Positions 25,071-34,054 of a stretch of 64,000 nucleotides of DNA are shown piece after piece. How positions within the stretch are numbered: the first letter of the stretch is position 1; the number at the start of each line of letters is the position of its first letter. This stretch comes from JAFGRU01 sp016934985 (GTDB lineage: Bacteria > Desulfobacterota > Desulfuromonadia > Desulfuromonadales > JAAYDE01). The position numbers and the translations under genes were made by a program. Under the pieces are notes generated by a model, which saw only the letters and a program-made list of their open reading frames with translations, was not told the DNA's origin and searched no databases. The stretch spans positions 1,467,343 through 1,531,342 of the forward strand of contig CAXXJQ010000003.1 of NCBI GenBank assembly GCA_963665045.2, in the 5' to 3' direction.

Positions 25071-25226
25071 ATCCTCTCTCCTTTCAATCGCTCAATTTTA
25101 TTAAAAAAGTGGTCAATCACAATTTGTTTTTGAACCGCTGGCCGGTAAATTTACCCGCCATAAAAATTGCCGGAAAAGTCGAGAATACTACCCCTGAACG
25201 GGAGCCCCCACGACAACTGCACTTCA

Positions 25227-25577
25227 TTAAAACAGGGAGGATTTGACGACTTTGGAAGCCACTACACGGGGTTCGTCCACCGTGTCCGCTTCAACCAGGC
25301 GAATGGTTATTTCATCACCGGCAGTGAGATGTCCACGGTACCAAGTCAAATTATTATCCTTGGTCCGCCCTTCCAGGTTCCCTTCCACCGAAAGAACGAA
25401 ATTTTCCTTTTCAAATTCCTCGGCATTGGAAATTTTTTTGATTTCGTCCTGATAATCCTCGGGGAAGTTGCTCAGAAGGTGCTTGCCCCTAACCGTCGAA
25501 ACGGCCAGCGTACCAGCTTTATCCATCCCTACTGTGGCGATTTTTTTACCGTTTTTGACTATTTCAAATGCTATCAT
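25227..25577 (-). CDS. Conserved-looking hypothetical protein
   Basis: I do not recognise this 116-residue protein. The ATG at 25577 is favoured because AAGGAGG precedes it; the longer frame from 25667 adds a segment without a ribosome binding site. The sequence (IAFEIVKNGKKIATVGMDKAGTLAVS) suggests a small beta-rich domain, with acidic and basic residues well mixed and no signal peptide, membrane segment or cysteine. Codon use resembles its neighbours, supporting expression. It lies upstream of the carbonic anhydrase on the same strand, about 150 bp away. Confidence 0.6.
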   Translation of the reverse strand: MIAFEIVKNGKKIATVGMDKAGTLAVSTVRGKHLLSNFPEDYQDEIKKISNAEEFEKENFVLSVEGNLEGRTKDNNLTWYRGHLTAGDEITIRLVEADTVDEPRVVASKVVKSSLF

Positions 25578-26080
25578 CCCTGTATTTTCCTCCTTAGTAT
25601 CAAACGTTATATTTTTGGGGTTCACTATCCATGGCCCCAATTTAAAAAACCAGGCGGCTTTTTTCAAGTCAACCTCAAAGAATTTATTACTTTACAGTAA
25701 AAAATCCAACCGGTTTTTCTTGCAGCTTCATGAGTTATCCCTGTTAACAACCTCAACCAATTGAATCTAAACAAATATTTCCATATATATTTTTTTGCCG
25801 AAAGCACCTGTTAAAGCGAGGTCAGGAATCAGCCCCCTTTGCCATATCGATAATTCTACCGTTATTTGGGAAATCATTTTTGATCATTCAACCAATACAG
25901 GACAAAGAATACTTCATCGCTATTTTAGGCCGAAGAAAGGAAGGGGAAACCGTCTTAGAAAAATTAGAGAGAAAAAAGCGGGGTTTTGGTTCGGATAGTG
26001 TGAAAAGCCTGGCGCGAGCAACTTCTACCCGGCAAAATCTGGGGTTTTCCCGGCAGGATCCTCAAAAAAGACATTAAAAT
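25578..26080. other. Intergenic region
   Basis: About 500 AT-rich bases. A short rightward frame at 25880-26077 exists, but it has no ribosome binding site and its composition is irregular. I see no terminator, tRNA or repeat of note. Confidence 0.4.
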
Positions 26081-26707
26081 TTACCAGGCCCAGAGATCTT
26101 TGTTCAGGTACATCCCCCACCAGAAATTATAAAAGTGCACTTCCCGGACCCTTTGGCCGTTGCGATAAATGGGGTGCCCTTTATTGGCCCATTCAAACAA
26201 TGAACCCTCCAGGTTATGGATATTCCTGAAACCGGCTTTTCCAAGCTCATCAGCGATTATCGCCGAACGATAACCCACAGAACAGTAGGTCACGGCGAGC
26301 TGCTCCTTTGAACGGTCGGCCAACAGCAACATGGCCTCGTCCAAGGTCGAAGCCCTCTGGGCGTTCTCGAGGTGGCTGACATCGAATTCCTCACGGCTGC
26401 GCGTGTCAAGAAGAAGCAGCTCCGACTCCTTTTTGTTCTTCAACCATTGCTCCAGGGTCTCGACATTAATCCAGGAAACCTCCGGGAAACGTGCTTTTGT
26501 CCGCGCTTTGAATTTTTCAAAACGCTCTCCGGCCCAGGCCGGACTAAAAGCCCCCATGATCAGCACCAGGAACAAAGGGAGCAAGCCAAGGCCAAGGCCA
26601 GGCCTGTACCGTGCCAAAATCTTTATATAATTTCTTGAATAGTGAAAAAGAGAAAGGTTTTTTACGGCAGGATATAGATGGGCGTACCATCGGGAACAGA
26701 ATTCCAA
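26081..26707 (-). CDS. Rhodanese-domain envelope protein
   Basis: This exported rhodanese-like protein has a single domain with the active-site loop TYCSVGYRSA; the Cys can carry a persulfide. The domain opens with ISWIN-type sequence (VSWINVETLEQWL) and LLLLDTRSREEFDVSHLENA. A hydrophobic segment ending in AWA acts as signal peptide. The annotated ATG overlaps the upstream transpeptidase gene by 46 bp; a TTG at 26617 would remove the overlap and leave a normal signal sequence. The C-terminal tail (VHFYNFWWGMYLNKDLWAW) is aromatic-rich, as in related sulfurtransferases. Confidence 0.82.
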   Translation of the reverse strand: MEFCSRWYAHLYPAVKNLSLFHYSRNYIKILARYRPGLGLGLLPLFLVLIMGAFSPAWAGERFEKFKARTKARFPEVSWINVETLEQWLKNKKESELLLLDTRSREEFDVSHLENAQRASTLDEAMLLLADRSKEQLAVTYCSVGYRSAIIADELGKAGFRNIHNLEGSLFEWANKGHPIYRNGQRVREVHFYNFWWGMYLNKDLWAW

Positions 26708-27174
26708 ATTTCCACCATTTCCTCATTGGTTACAGCAATACAACCGTCGGTCCAATCCCGCTCTTTCAAGTCGCCGCTGACCCGGTCATAAACAGGTGGG
26801 ATACCGTGAATCATGATCATGCCCCCAGGCTCAACACCTCTTTCCAGGGCCTGCCCAAGGTCTTGCGGGTTGGGATAGGATATATGGATGGAGCGAAAAA
26901 AGCGATCCGATTTTTTACGCCAGTCAAGAACATATGACCCCTCGGGAGTGCGCTTGTCGCCTTCTTTAATTTTATGGCCAACGGGATTTTTCCCAAGGGA
27001 GATGGAATATTCTTTTATGGCCTTGCCATTGCGGATCAGGGAAAGTTTTCTGGCAGATTTCTGGACCACAACCAAATGGGCATGGTGATGCACATTGGCC
27101 CAGCAAAAAAGTGGGAAAAGGCATAAAACGGTTGTCAGTATGAACTTTTTCAATATCAATTTGGTTGGATACAC
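26662..27174 (-). CDS. L,D-transpeptidase family protein (small YkuD/YafK type)
   Basis: This is a 170-residue exported YkuD-fold enzyme. After a signal peptide (FILTTVLCLFPLFCWA), the catalytic domain shows LVVVQKSARKLSLIRNGK, then GDKRTPEGSYVL, MIMIHGIPP, and the nucleophile segment DWTDGCIAVTNEEM. The arrangement is typical of the short YafK/ErfK group, whose members either cross-link peptidoglycan or remove wall-bound lipoproteins. It overlaps the rhodanese gene downstream. It is the second L,D-transpeptidase in the window and shares little sequence with the first. Confidence 0.88.
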   Translation of the reverse strand: MYPTKLILKKFILTTVLCLFPLFCWANVHHHAHLVVVQKSARKLSLIRNGKAIKEYSISLGKNPVGHKIKEGDKRTPEGSYVLDWRKKSDRFFRSIHISYPNPQDLGQALERGVEPGGMIMIHGIPPVYDRVSGDLKERDWTDGCIAVTNEEMVEIWNSVPDGTPIYILP

Positions 27175-27544
27175 TTTTTTGCAGATACTTTATATTCAGT
27201 TTTTAGAGGTTTGAATGCTGAAACCACCTCACAGCTTTCAAAAAGCTGACATTTCAAGGTCTTGCAAAAAACATTGCAATCAATTTGCCAAAAAAAAAGG
27301 CAATACCTTGCAAAACACCCTTCAGATCAATCTGTTTTTTTATTTCAAAACCAATTAGAAAACTGCGGAAAGAACAAATAGTATATTTTTTTAAGAATAT
27401 AGAAAGTTTTCGTTAAAATTTCAAAAGATTTTTTCTTCTATCAGAGAAATTGGTCGAATATAACTCTACATGCAAACCAGCAGCGGCTCATGGGATTTTG
27501 TTTCATTGAGATGGGGAGGGTAATCCGGATCAGGAGAAAACGTC
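27175..27544. other. Intergenic region with TTGCAA-rich leader
   Basis: About 370 AT-rich bases upstream of the transpeptidase. They include repeated CTTGCAAAA motifs (near 27262 and 27308) and a short hairpin, TTTGCC with GGCAAT around a poly-A loop. No gene is seen. Confidence 0.35.
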
Positions 27545-28324
27545 TCAGTTATTTGCCGCCGTTTTTTCCAAGGCAATCATCTGCTGCTTCTGATAAAAAA
27601 GCAGATATTCACCGATAGCGTTTTTAACCCGTTTGGCATGATGGTTCTTCTTACCCCCTTCATAGCGGGTAATGGAATAAGCAGCAACGTCTTCAACCCC
27701 TCTTCGATCAGCTTCCTTCATATAGTGACTGAGGATAAAAGCTCCGGCACGAAGATTTTTTTGGGGATCGTATAAATCGGTCGCACTCTGAATAATACCG
27801 ACCTTTTTGAGGTTTATCGGGTTTTTTTCGTTCAACACCCAGGTGGGAAGATGAATCTGAAGAAGTCCGATAGCGTTGCGATCGGACTGGGCCATATAAT
27901 CAAAATCTGATTCCACGTCCATAAGGCCGATAAGGATTAACGGCGAGATATTATATTCTCTTGAAGCGTTGTGGATACTGTCGACAATGATATCAGCCAT
28001 TTGAGGAAACACTTTATAATTCTGCTCAAGGATATAATCTTTGAGGTATTCCTCATATTGGGAAAGAGCGCTCGAATCGGCACTCCAATCAGGCTCGCCG
28101 GCAACCAGGGTGGGCATTTCCTCTCTCGCATCCTTTGGACAAACAACTGACTGGGCCTGGACTTCAGCAACAGGTTCAATAGCTATTTTGACCAAAACCC
28201 CGGCAGAAGAGATAACAAAAACTAAAAAACTACTGACGAGAATTGTCAAAAATTTTTTCCAAAAGGAAAGCCCTTTTAAAGCCGCGTGCTTTTCCTCGGA
28301 CTGTCCCCCGTTCTCTTGCAGCAT
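27545..28324 (-). CDS. Membrane-anchored lytic transglycosylase (SLT domain)
   Basis: This 259-residue protein carries one N-terminal membrane segment (KKFLTILVSSFLVFVISSAGVLV) and a periplasmic SLT domain that cleaves peptidoglycan glycan strands. The catalytic Glu lies in LIGLMDVESDFDYMAQ, followed by NAIGLLQIHLPTW in place of the usual GLMQ motif, and later AAYSITRYEGG. The first charged ~25 residues face the cytoplasm. It has no visible partner in the immediate neighbourhood. Confidence 0.85.
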   Translation of the reverse strand: MLQENGGQSEEKHAALKGLSFWKKFLTILVSSFLVFVISSAGVLVKIAIEPVAEVQAQSVVCPKDAREEMPTLVAGEPDWSADSSALSQYEEYLKDYILEQNYKVFPQMADIIVDSIHNASREYNISPLILIGLMDVESDFDYMAQSDRNAIGLLQIHLPTWVLNEKNPINLKKVGIIQSATDLYDPQKNLRAGAFILSHYMKEADRRGVEDVAAYSITRYEGGKKNHHAKRVKNAIGEYLLFYQKQQMIALEKTAANN

Positions 28325-28756
28325 GCCTTCCTCCCCGGCCCATTTTCGTCACTGAAACTGCATTTTACCTGTGAGAGAGGAAAAATGTGCATTTTGTTTG
28401 CCAAACAGCGAGCGAGGTTGATTCAGGTTCCTTCGTGGCTCTACCCTAAGAGTGCTTTAAATCAGGCCAAGAACGGCAACTGATTCTGCAGGCCCACTCG
28501 CTGTCCGGCGAAGAGCGATAGGCGGGCAAGGTTTTGGATTAAGGGCAATTGCGGGTTACAATAAAAGCTTTCATGAATCAGCAGAGATCGATGCTTGGCC
28601 CAGAAAAAAAACCCCAGGCCGTATAAATATCAACCGGCCCGGGGTTTAAAGAATTTGCGTACCATTTATCGCTTTACAGTACAGGCTTCCAGCTTTTTTT
28701 CGTAGCGGCAGCCATGATCCCTTCAAGACTTTTGTCACTCAACCAAGGAAGATTTT
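28325..28756. other. Intergenic region
   Basis: About 430 bases with the slyD terminator at 28605-28647 and otherwise no convincing ORF or RNA signature. Confidence 0.4.
28605..28647 (-). terminator. Terminator downstream of slyD
   Basis: AAACCCCAGGCCG pairs with CGGCCCGGGGTTT (one mismatch) over a 13-base loop, and T-rich sequence follows on the minus strand. Confidence 0.7.
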
Positions 28757-29185
28757 TTACAAAATCCCTTTCAGTTCGATTTCAAAAGTCAAATCATTTC
28801 CCGCCAGCCGGTGATTGGCATCAATCACGACCTTGTCCTCGCGAACTTCCTTAACTGTAACGTGAACCGCCCTATCCTCCTCATTACGCATTTCAAATAC
28901 CTGCCCGACCTCGGGGTTGGTTTCGGGTGGAAACGCCTGGCGCTCAACTTCAAAAACAAAATGATCCCGATAGGGGCCATAAGCCTTGCTCATAGGAACT
29001 TTCACCGTTTTCTTGTCACCAGGCTCCATACCGACCAAAGCCTGATTGAAACCGGGGATAATATCGGGGCTGCCCACCTCAAACTCCAGGGGGTCACTCT
29101 CGTAGGAAGATTCAAACTCGCTGCCATCATCAAGGCTCCCACGATAATGAACCTGAACCTTATCACCTTCTTTAACTGCTGCCAT
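28757..29185 (-). CDS. FKBP-type peptidyl-prolyl isomerase, SlyD-like
   Basis: This 142-residue prolyl isomerase has an inserted chaperone flap. The FKBP segments are VHYRGSLDDGSEFESS and IIPGFNQALVGMEPGDKKTVKVP, and the insert-in-flap domain begins at AYGPYRDHF. The final strand region reads NHRLAGNDLTFEIELKGI, where HPLAGxxLxF is the usual form. The His-rich C-terminal tail of E. coli SlyD is absent, so a role as a nickel chaperone is not supported here. It is a cytoplasmic folding helper. Confidence 0.92.
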   Translation of the reverse strand: MAAVKEGDKVQVHYRGSLDDGSEFESSYESDPLEFEVGSPDIIPGFNQALVGMEPGDKKTVKVPMSKAYGPYRDHFVFEVERQAFPPETNPEVGQVFEMRNEEDRAVHVTVKEVREDKVVIDANHRLAGNDLTFEIELKGIL

Positions 29186-29423
29186 CTTCCAATCCTTTCT
29201 GTATACGATGAACGGTTCGAAGCAACCATGAACGGCCAGGAACTTTCTCCTTCACCAACGGTTACCGGATACCTGTTCCATTCTAGCGAGGTTGGCAGGA
29301 ATCCCCAAGAGGTTTTTTACCAAACCCGGAATCCGTTGGTTGGAAGCTGATATAGGTAAGAAAAAGAGGAAAAGGCAGACTTGGATAATTTCGAGGGGAA
29401 AATATTGATTTTCCCGGCCCAAC

Positions 29424-29870
29424 TCACCATCGCGGGATACGATAGTTTCCGGGACCGGTCAGAAAAAGAGCGATATAGACGGTAAATAGTTCCATGGCAT
29501 GAGAGGCGGCACCCCAACCGGCTCCAGGCATAAAAGGAGGAAGGCTGAGATGGCGCACCACGGCCACGGCCATAGTGCACGCCAGAGCGAGAGCCGCGGG
29601 ACGGAAGAAAACCCCGAAGATTATAAGCAGAGAACCGAAAAATTCGGCAAGTGCAGCTAAAAGCCCCCACAACATGGGCATCACATCAATTCCGAGATAC
29701 TGCATATTGGAGCCGATCTGCTCCCATGTATGCGGTCCCCCGATGAGTTTCCCATATCCGTGAAAGGCAATCATGGAGCCGCCGATGCCCAACCGCAGAA
29801 GCAGAAGGCCAAGGTTTTTGTACATATCGGCAGATGAAAAAAATCTTTTTACGCCGTAAAACAATTTCAT
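29424..29870 (-). CDS. DoxX family membrane protein
   Basis: This 148-residue protein has four predicted membrane helices. The first half (NLGLLLLRLGIGGSMIAFHGYGKLIGG) and the LAEFFGSLLIIFGVFFRPAALALA block are characteristic of DoxX/DUF417-like proteins. The biochemical role is unclear in most bacteria: some act with sulfur oxidation or in redox homeostasis at the membrane. It is a single leftward gene, with no operon partner within 230 bp on either side. Confidence 0.85.
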   Translation of the reverse strand: MKLFYGVKRFFSSADMYKNLGLLLLRLGIGGSMIAFHGYGKLIGGPHTWEQIGSNMQYLGIDVMPMLWGLLAALAEFFGSLLIIFGVFFRPAALALACTMAVAVVRHLSLPPFMPGAGWGAASHAMELFTVYIALFLTGPGNYRIPRW

Positions 29871-30119
29871 CCTCCATCACTAAACCGTTCAAAAGTCACT
29901 GACCGTTAGAAGATTGCCAAAAAACAAGCCCAATAAGTGAAATCACAAATTCTTGAAATGGGCGCCAGGGGCATCAGACCACCGGATGCAGAAAAACTTT
30001 CGAAGTTGGGAGCGATATTATCATTAATCCATGTTAAAACAACAACAAAAGACATATTTAAGGCAAAGAAATATCATCGAGGGACAGCGACTTCAGAAGT
30101 GCGATATGATGGCCCCCGC

Positions 30120-30950
30120 TCAGGACAATTCCTGTCGGATCAGATCAGCTTCCATGCGCCGCCGTTTACGTATGCCCTCAAGACGATGATCCTGCTGCAT
30201 GTTGCCTATTAGATCCGCCACCCGGCCCCAGTCTTTTTCCTTAAGAGGATATTCAAGGGACCCAAGGCCACGGTTCCCGGCACCCCGATTATAAGCCAGA
30301 GACAGCAAAGCGGTCTGCACTGCGCCAGGGGTATCCCCTGCCAGGAGAACGGGAAAACGCCTGCTGACAGCCTCCCAGTAAGGGAGTATTACATAGGGAA
30401 GGACCATCTCAGCCTGAGCACGGCTGATGCGGATACTTTGCAGCAAAGGATCGGCATCTAATACTTTTTTGGCTGCCTCACCCTTAACGCCAAAAACCTT
30501 GCGAACCGCCTCGAACTGGTCCTGCAGCAAAATTCCTTCATAGGCTTCCTCGACCATGCTGGTTTTCGCATGTCCCAAATCGACGCCGGGATCAAGGGTA
30601 ACGCCGGAAGCCCCGCCGGGCCAGTAGGCCCTACCGGCATGTCCTTCCCGAGCATGAATCCAGCCCAGGTCGCCACGAAAGTTATTGAGCCGCTCGCTGG
30701 CAGATGGCGCAGTTTTTTTTGAAGGATCAAGGATCCTCCAAACCTCGGCACCGGCGATGCCGGTCACCTCAAGATGATTTTCGTTTTGAAGCGAACGGAT
30801 GGCTTGTTCCGTGTCTTCACCGAAAAGCCCGTCGGGTTCAAGAATATATCCATAACGCATCAACTGCCTCTGCAGCCGCTCCACCGCCTCCCGGAGATGA
30901 GGCGATTGACTTTCAAATCCATCATTGCGTTTTAAAGTCGGATTGGCCAT
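30120..30950 (-). CDS. Peptidoglycan-binding, pesticin-like muramidase
   Basis: This 276-residue protein joins a PG_binding_1 domain (about residues 18-73: LREAVERLQRQL ... DGLFGEDTEQAIRSLQ) to a lysozyme-fold domain like the pesticin C-terminus. The catalytic segment reads HAREGHAGRAYWPGG followed by SGVTLDPGVDLGHA, with the Glu in AREG and the Thr in GVTLD as expected for that family. The C-terminal half has SLAYNRGAG, also typical. There is no signal peptide, so export would need a secretion system or lysis. An LprI-type gene lies 85 bp upstream on the same strand. Confidence 0.8.
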   Translation of the reverse strand: MANPTLKRNDGFESQSPHLREAVERLQRQLMRYGYILEPDGLFGEDTEQAIRSLQNENHLEVTGIAGAEVWRILDPSKKTAPSASERLNNFRGDLGWIHAREGHAGRAYWPGGASGVTLDPGVDLGHAKTSMVEEAYEGILLQDQFEAVRKVFGVKGEAAKKVLDADPLLQSIRISRAQAEMVLPYVILPYWEAVSRRFPVLLAGDTPGAVQTALLSLAYNRGAGNRGLGSLEYPLKEKDWGRVADLIGNMQQDHRLEGIRKRRRMEADLIRQELS

Positions 30951-31035
30951 GGAAAACCTCCCATCAACTCGCGTCCCTCCAGCCTGCCCAAGTCAAGAAA
31001 TGGCGGCAAACATCCAACTGCATCGGTGCGGTTAA

Positions 31036-31500
31036 TCACTTTACGTCGCTGTCAGAAAACTTCGTGTAAAATCGGTCAAGTTCGTCGCTACGCCGGCGGG
31101 TCATCTCCACCAGCCCGGCAAGACGCTCAACCGCATACAGGGAACCGCCCTCCTCGGTACTCGCCTCGAATTCGGCATTTAAAGCCCTGAAGCGAAGCCA
31201 GACGTTCTGGCCTTGGCGCAGCGTCTCCTGCTGAGCAGAGTTCAAACATTTCATGAGGCGGTTAAAACGGTCCATCATCAGAGCCTCAGCTTCCGCCAAT
31301 CTTTGGGAGAGGCAATCGAGCATCTCGACCGTGCTTGCGGTTTCATGGCACAAACTGCCAGTTGGCTCCTGATCTGCCCGGGTAAAGGATGGATGCCAGG
31401 AGAGAATGAGCAAAAAAAAGAAAATGAACGCCCTGTTTTTCAGGACCAATTTCCCCTCGCGGCAACCATGGATCAAACGTTTTTCCAGCCCCCTTCTCAT
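31036..31500 (-). CDS. LprI-like lysozyme-inhibitor-type protein (DUF1311)
   Basis: This exported small protein has an LprI N-terminal-type domain. A signal sequence (NRAFIFFFLLILSWHPSFTRA) leads to CHETASTVEMLDCLSQRLAEAEALM, carrying the two spaced cysteines typical of DUF1311. A helical segment follows with LRQGQNVWLRFRALNAEFEA. Mycobacterial LprI inhibits lysozyme; other members are uncharacterised. The translated frame starts at 31500, but a TTG after GAGGGG near 31446 would also give a normal signal peptide. It sits next to the muramidase gene, so a toxin-inhibitor relation is plausible but unproven. Confidence 0.72.
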   Translation of the reverse strand: MRRGLEKRLIHGCREGKLVLKNRAFIFFFLLILSWHPSFTRADQEPTGSLCHETASTVEMLDCLSQRLAEAEALMMDRFNRLMKCLNSAQQETLRQGQNVWLRFRALNAEFEASTEEGGSLYAVERLAGLVEMTRRRSDELDRFYTKFSDSDVK

Positions 31501-31567
31501 GGTAAAACTCTAACCCAAAAACCGGCATTTGCCAGACCAATAACCGCAGACTCCCTTAAGAAAAGGT

Positions 31568-32290
31568 TCAAACGTTTCTTTTGGCGACCAGGCGGGTAAA
31601 TTGAGCCAGTAAACCTGAGGCCTCGGGGGTCACCTCGACCCGGTCTCGGACGTCTCTCCAATCCAAACCGATTTTTTTCAATTTTTCCGCCTGGGCCTCG
31701 ATATAAAAGCACATCGCCCGGACATCGAATTCAGGGTGAAACTGGACTCCCCAGACCGAGGGCGCAAATGCCACTCCATGATATGGCTCATGATCACTGG
31801 ACGCTAAAACCCGGGCGCCGTTGGGCAACTCCAGTACCGATTGGGTGTGAGTGGCATGGGCGGGAAAGGAAGGAGGCAGACCGCCAAAAAGGGGGTCATG
31901 GTGAGCTTCGCAGGAGAGAGCAACCTGGACCGTACCGACTTCCGGACCGCGCGGATGGTCACCAACCCCGCCTCCGAGAGCACGGGCCAGCAATTGATGA
32001 CCGTAACAGATACCCAGAAAAGGGATTCCCTTTTCCACAACCTTTTTAATCCAGGGGCAGAGTTTTTCACTCCAGTCTTCGAGGTCCGTCACCATGGCAT
32101 GAGAGCCAGTCATGACGATCCCGCCAACCTTTTCGGGTTCAGGGGGCACTTCACCATCGTAGACCCTGACAATCAGCACATCGGAAGGCTTCAGCCCCAT
32201 TCCACGGATCGTCCAATCATCAAAATCCCCACTTTCGCGGCGCAGTCCCTCGAAAGTTCCACCAGCTTTGATCAGCAGCAGTTTTTTCAA
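31568..32290 (-). CDS. Class I glutamine amidotransferase-like protein
   Basis: This 240-residue stand-alone GATase1 domain carries the nucleophile Cys in FLGICYGHQLLARALGG near residue 95 and the His-Glu pair in WGVQFHPEFD near residue 184. The N-terminus (LLLIKAGGTFEGLR) resembles the YfeJ/GMP-synthase-like group. The acceptor domain that would use the ammonia is not encoded beside it. Members of this group may act on gamma-glutamyl compounds. The function is undetermined. Confidence 0.85.
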   Translation of the reverse strand: MKKLLLIKAGGTFEGLRRESGDFDDWTIRGMGLKPSDVLIVRVYDGEVPPEPEKVGGIVMTGSHAMVTDLEDWSEKLCPWIKKVVEKGIPFLGICYGHQLLARALGGGVGDHPRGPEVGTVQVALSCEAHHDPLFGGLPPSFPAHATHTQSVLELPNGARVLASSDHEPYHGVAFAPSVWGVQFHPEFDVRAMCFYIEAQAEKLKKIGLDWRDVRDRVEVTPEASGLLAQFTRLVAKRNV

Positions 32291-32538
32291 TTCAATTACC
32301 CTCTTGTTCCCTTACCCCAAACGCCGCCAATGGCTTTGCCCCGACAATTACGAATTGGAAGAAGACTGCCAACTCGACTGTGATGTCGTGGTGCCCATGA
32401 ATAGGCCCTCCCCCGCAAGAACTGCAGCGACAAAACGCCCGGGAATTGAAGGCAAGTTCTAAGTTTCCAACAATAATGAAAATGCACCTATTCCCCATGC
32501 CTCATAGAAAAAACCATGTCAATTCCGCAGCATCGCCA

Positions 32539-33327
32539 TTAGCAACCCGCATTTTTAAGATAGCCGATAACCATACGGTTAAACACCTCCGGCTGATCAA
32601 CGGGGCTGGCATGTCCCGAGTCGACAATTACCTCCATGGTGGCAGCTGGAATCTTGCCTACATAGCGCTCCTTCTCGGCCACAGGGATGAAATCCTTTTC
32701 GCCTGCAACCACCAGGGTCGGACAGCGCAATTCGGATAAAAGCTCCTCGACACTCCAGCCATAAATTCCCCGCAACGTCGCCGTATAGGCGCGGGGGTTG
32801 TTCTCGGCCCAGCGGCGGGCAAATTTTTCTCTCAGTTCAGCCTGGCCGGGTGCAGGGAACATTTTTCTGCCCAAAACCCGGCCATTCCAACGCATTCCCA
32901 TGACTCGGGCCATAAAAATGCGCTGTCTGATAACCCAACGCACCCGCCAGGAGGATGGATGGACACTGGCCAGGGCATTGACGACTACCAGTCTGCAAAC
33001 CAGTTCCGGATGATCAAGAGCCAGTTGGAAAGCCACCATGCCCCCGAGGGAAATCCCGACCACGCCGACCGGCCCAACCTCGAGGAATTGTATCAACGTG
33101 GCTGCGTCATCGGCAAAACGGGGAATGGTGTAGGGTCCGGGACAGTCCACGGAACGGCCATGACCGCGCAAATCAAGGGAAATAACCCGGAAATATCTGT
33201 GGAAGGAGGGAACCTGCTTTTCCCAATCACGAAGGCTCGATCCCAGGCCGTGAATCAACACCACGGGAGGACCGCTCCCCTCAATCTGATAAAATATTTT
33301 ACCGTCGGGAACAGGCAGCCAAGGCAC
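32539..33327 (-). CDS. Alpha/beta hydrolase
   Basis: This 262-residue hydrolase has the full catalytic triad: the oxyanion segment LIHGLGSSLRDWE, the nucleophile Ser in VGISLGGMVA near residue 94, Asp in VAGEKDFIP near residue 212 and His in VDSGHASPVDQPE near residue 238. It resembles the 3-oxoadipate enol-lactonase/esterase branch. No pathway genes nearby indicate a substrate. The protein is cytoplasmic, with no signal peptide. Confidence 0.87.
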   Translation of the reverse strand: MPWLPVPDGKIFYQIEGSGPPVVLIHGLGSSLRDWEKQVPSFHRYFRVISLDLRGHGRSVDCPGPYTIPRFADDAATLIQFLEVGPVGVVGISLGGMVAFQLALDHPELVCRLVVVNALASVHPSSWRVRWVIRQRIFMARVMGMRWNGRVLGRKMFPAPGQAELREKFARRWAENNPRAYTATLRGIYGWSVEELLSELRCPTLVVAGEKDFIPVAEKERYVGKIPAATMEVIVDSGHASPVDQPEVFNRMVIGYLKNAGC

Positions 33328-33462
33328 AGCAATCAGCTCCGATTCAATTAGAAGTCAATCGATCACCGCACGGGATGGGCCCGCTATTTCCATGGACCGC
33401 TCAATCCCGCAGAACACCAGGCTGAAACAAGGTCAGCCAGGTTGGCTAAGAGTCCCCGCCGG

Positions 33463-33594
33463 TCAGGGCCGCATGACATTTTCCAGCCACTCCCGGATGG
33501 CAATACCCTGGGCCTCACAACGGCCGCAGCCGCTGCAGTTGCAACAAGGAGTTGAAACCTCACATCCTGTCAGGCCGAATTTTCTGCAACGCAT
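33463..33594 (-). CDS. Small cysteine-rich protein (candidate)
   Basis: This 43-residue ORF has seven cysteines, six of them within 16 residues (GCEVSTPCCNCSGCGRC, then EAQGIAIREWLENVMRP). An in-frame stop lies nine bases upstream of the ATG, and AAGG precedes the start by seven bases, so it is a closed unit. The spacing C-x5-CC-x-C-x2-C-x2-C looks like a metal or cluster site, but I know no family for it. It follows the antibiotic-monooxygenase-like gene by 118 bp on the same strand; that protein also has a CYRACQMC motif. Confidence 0.45.
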   Translation of the reverse strand: MRCRKFGLTGCEVSTPCCNCSGCGRCEAQGIAIREWLENVMRP

Positions 33595-33712
33595 CGACAA
33601 ACCTTAGAGTCCCAGAGTCACAGGTAACCAATCATTTTTATGGCCTGGCGGCGACCAGTGAAAATGAAGGAACACGACCATTCTCAACATGGCAGACAAT
33701 CACGGTCCATAA

Positions 33713-34018
33713 TCAATTGGCCTGGCTCATATCCTGGTAAAGACCGATTTCCATCCGCATTTTTTCGGCTGCCATGAGCTGGTTGAATTCCGGCATCATG
33801 GCACCCCACTCCGGGCACATCTGACAGGCCCGATAGCAGCTCTCATCCTCCCACCCGATAATCAGCATGATTTCATTGCGATCGCGGCTGGAATATTCCT
33901 GAATCCCTCTGAATCCGTTCTGGTTTCTGAAGAGATCCTTCGATCTACGGCTGAGTTCCTTGACTGCCTTTCTGACTTCATCCTCATAAAAGGTGCGGGT
34001 AACGGCGAAAACCGACAT
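33713..34018 (-). CDS. ABM-like dimeric alpha-beta barrel protein
   Basis: This 101-residue protein resembles the antibiotic biosynthesis monooxygenase/heme-degrading fold: SVFAVTRTFYEDE begins the first strand, LFRNQNGFRGIQEYSS the second, and IMLIIGWEDESCYRACQ the third. It has a CxxxCxxC cluster (CYRACQMCPEWG), which is unusual for the fold and might bind metal. The ATG at 34018 follows AGGAG. It is encoded 36 bp after threonine aldolase, probably in the same transcript. The substrate is unknown. Confidence 0.65.
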   Translation of the reverse strand: MSVFAVTRTFYEDEVRKAVKELSRRSKDLFRNQNGFRGIQEYSSRDRNEIMLIIGWEDESCYRACQMCPEWGAMMPEFNQLMAAEKMRMEIGLYQDMSQAN

Positions 34019-34054
34019 CGGGCTGCTCCTTCCTGCGAAGCACACCAAGCCATT

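Noticed and set aside
25880..26077. 65-residue rightward ORF before the rhodanese gene
   Set aside because: No ribosome binding site, no homology I recognise, and an irregular composition at its end.
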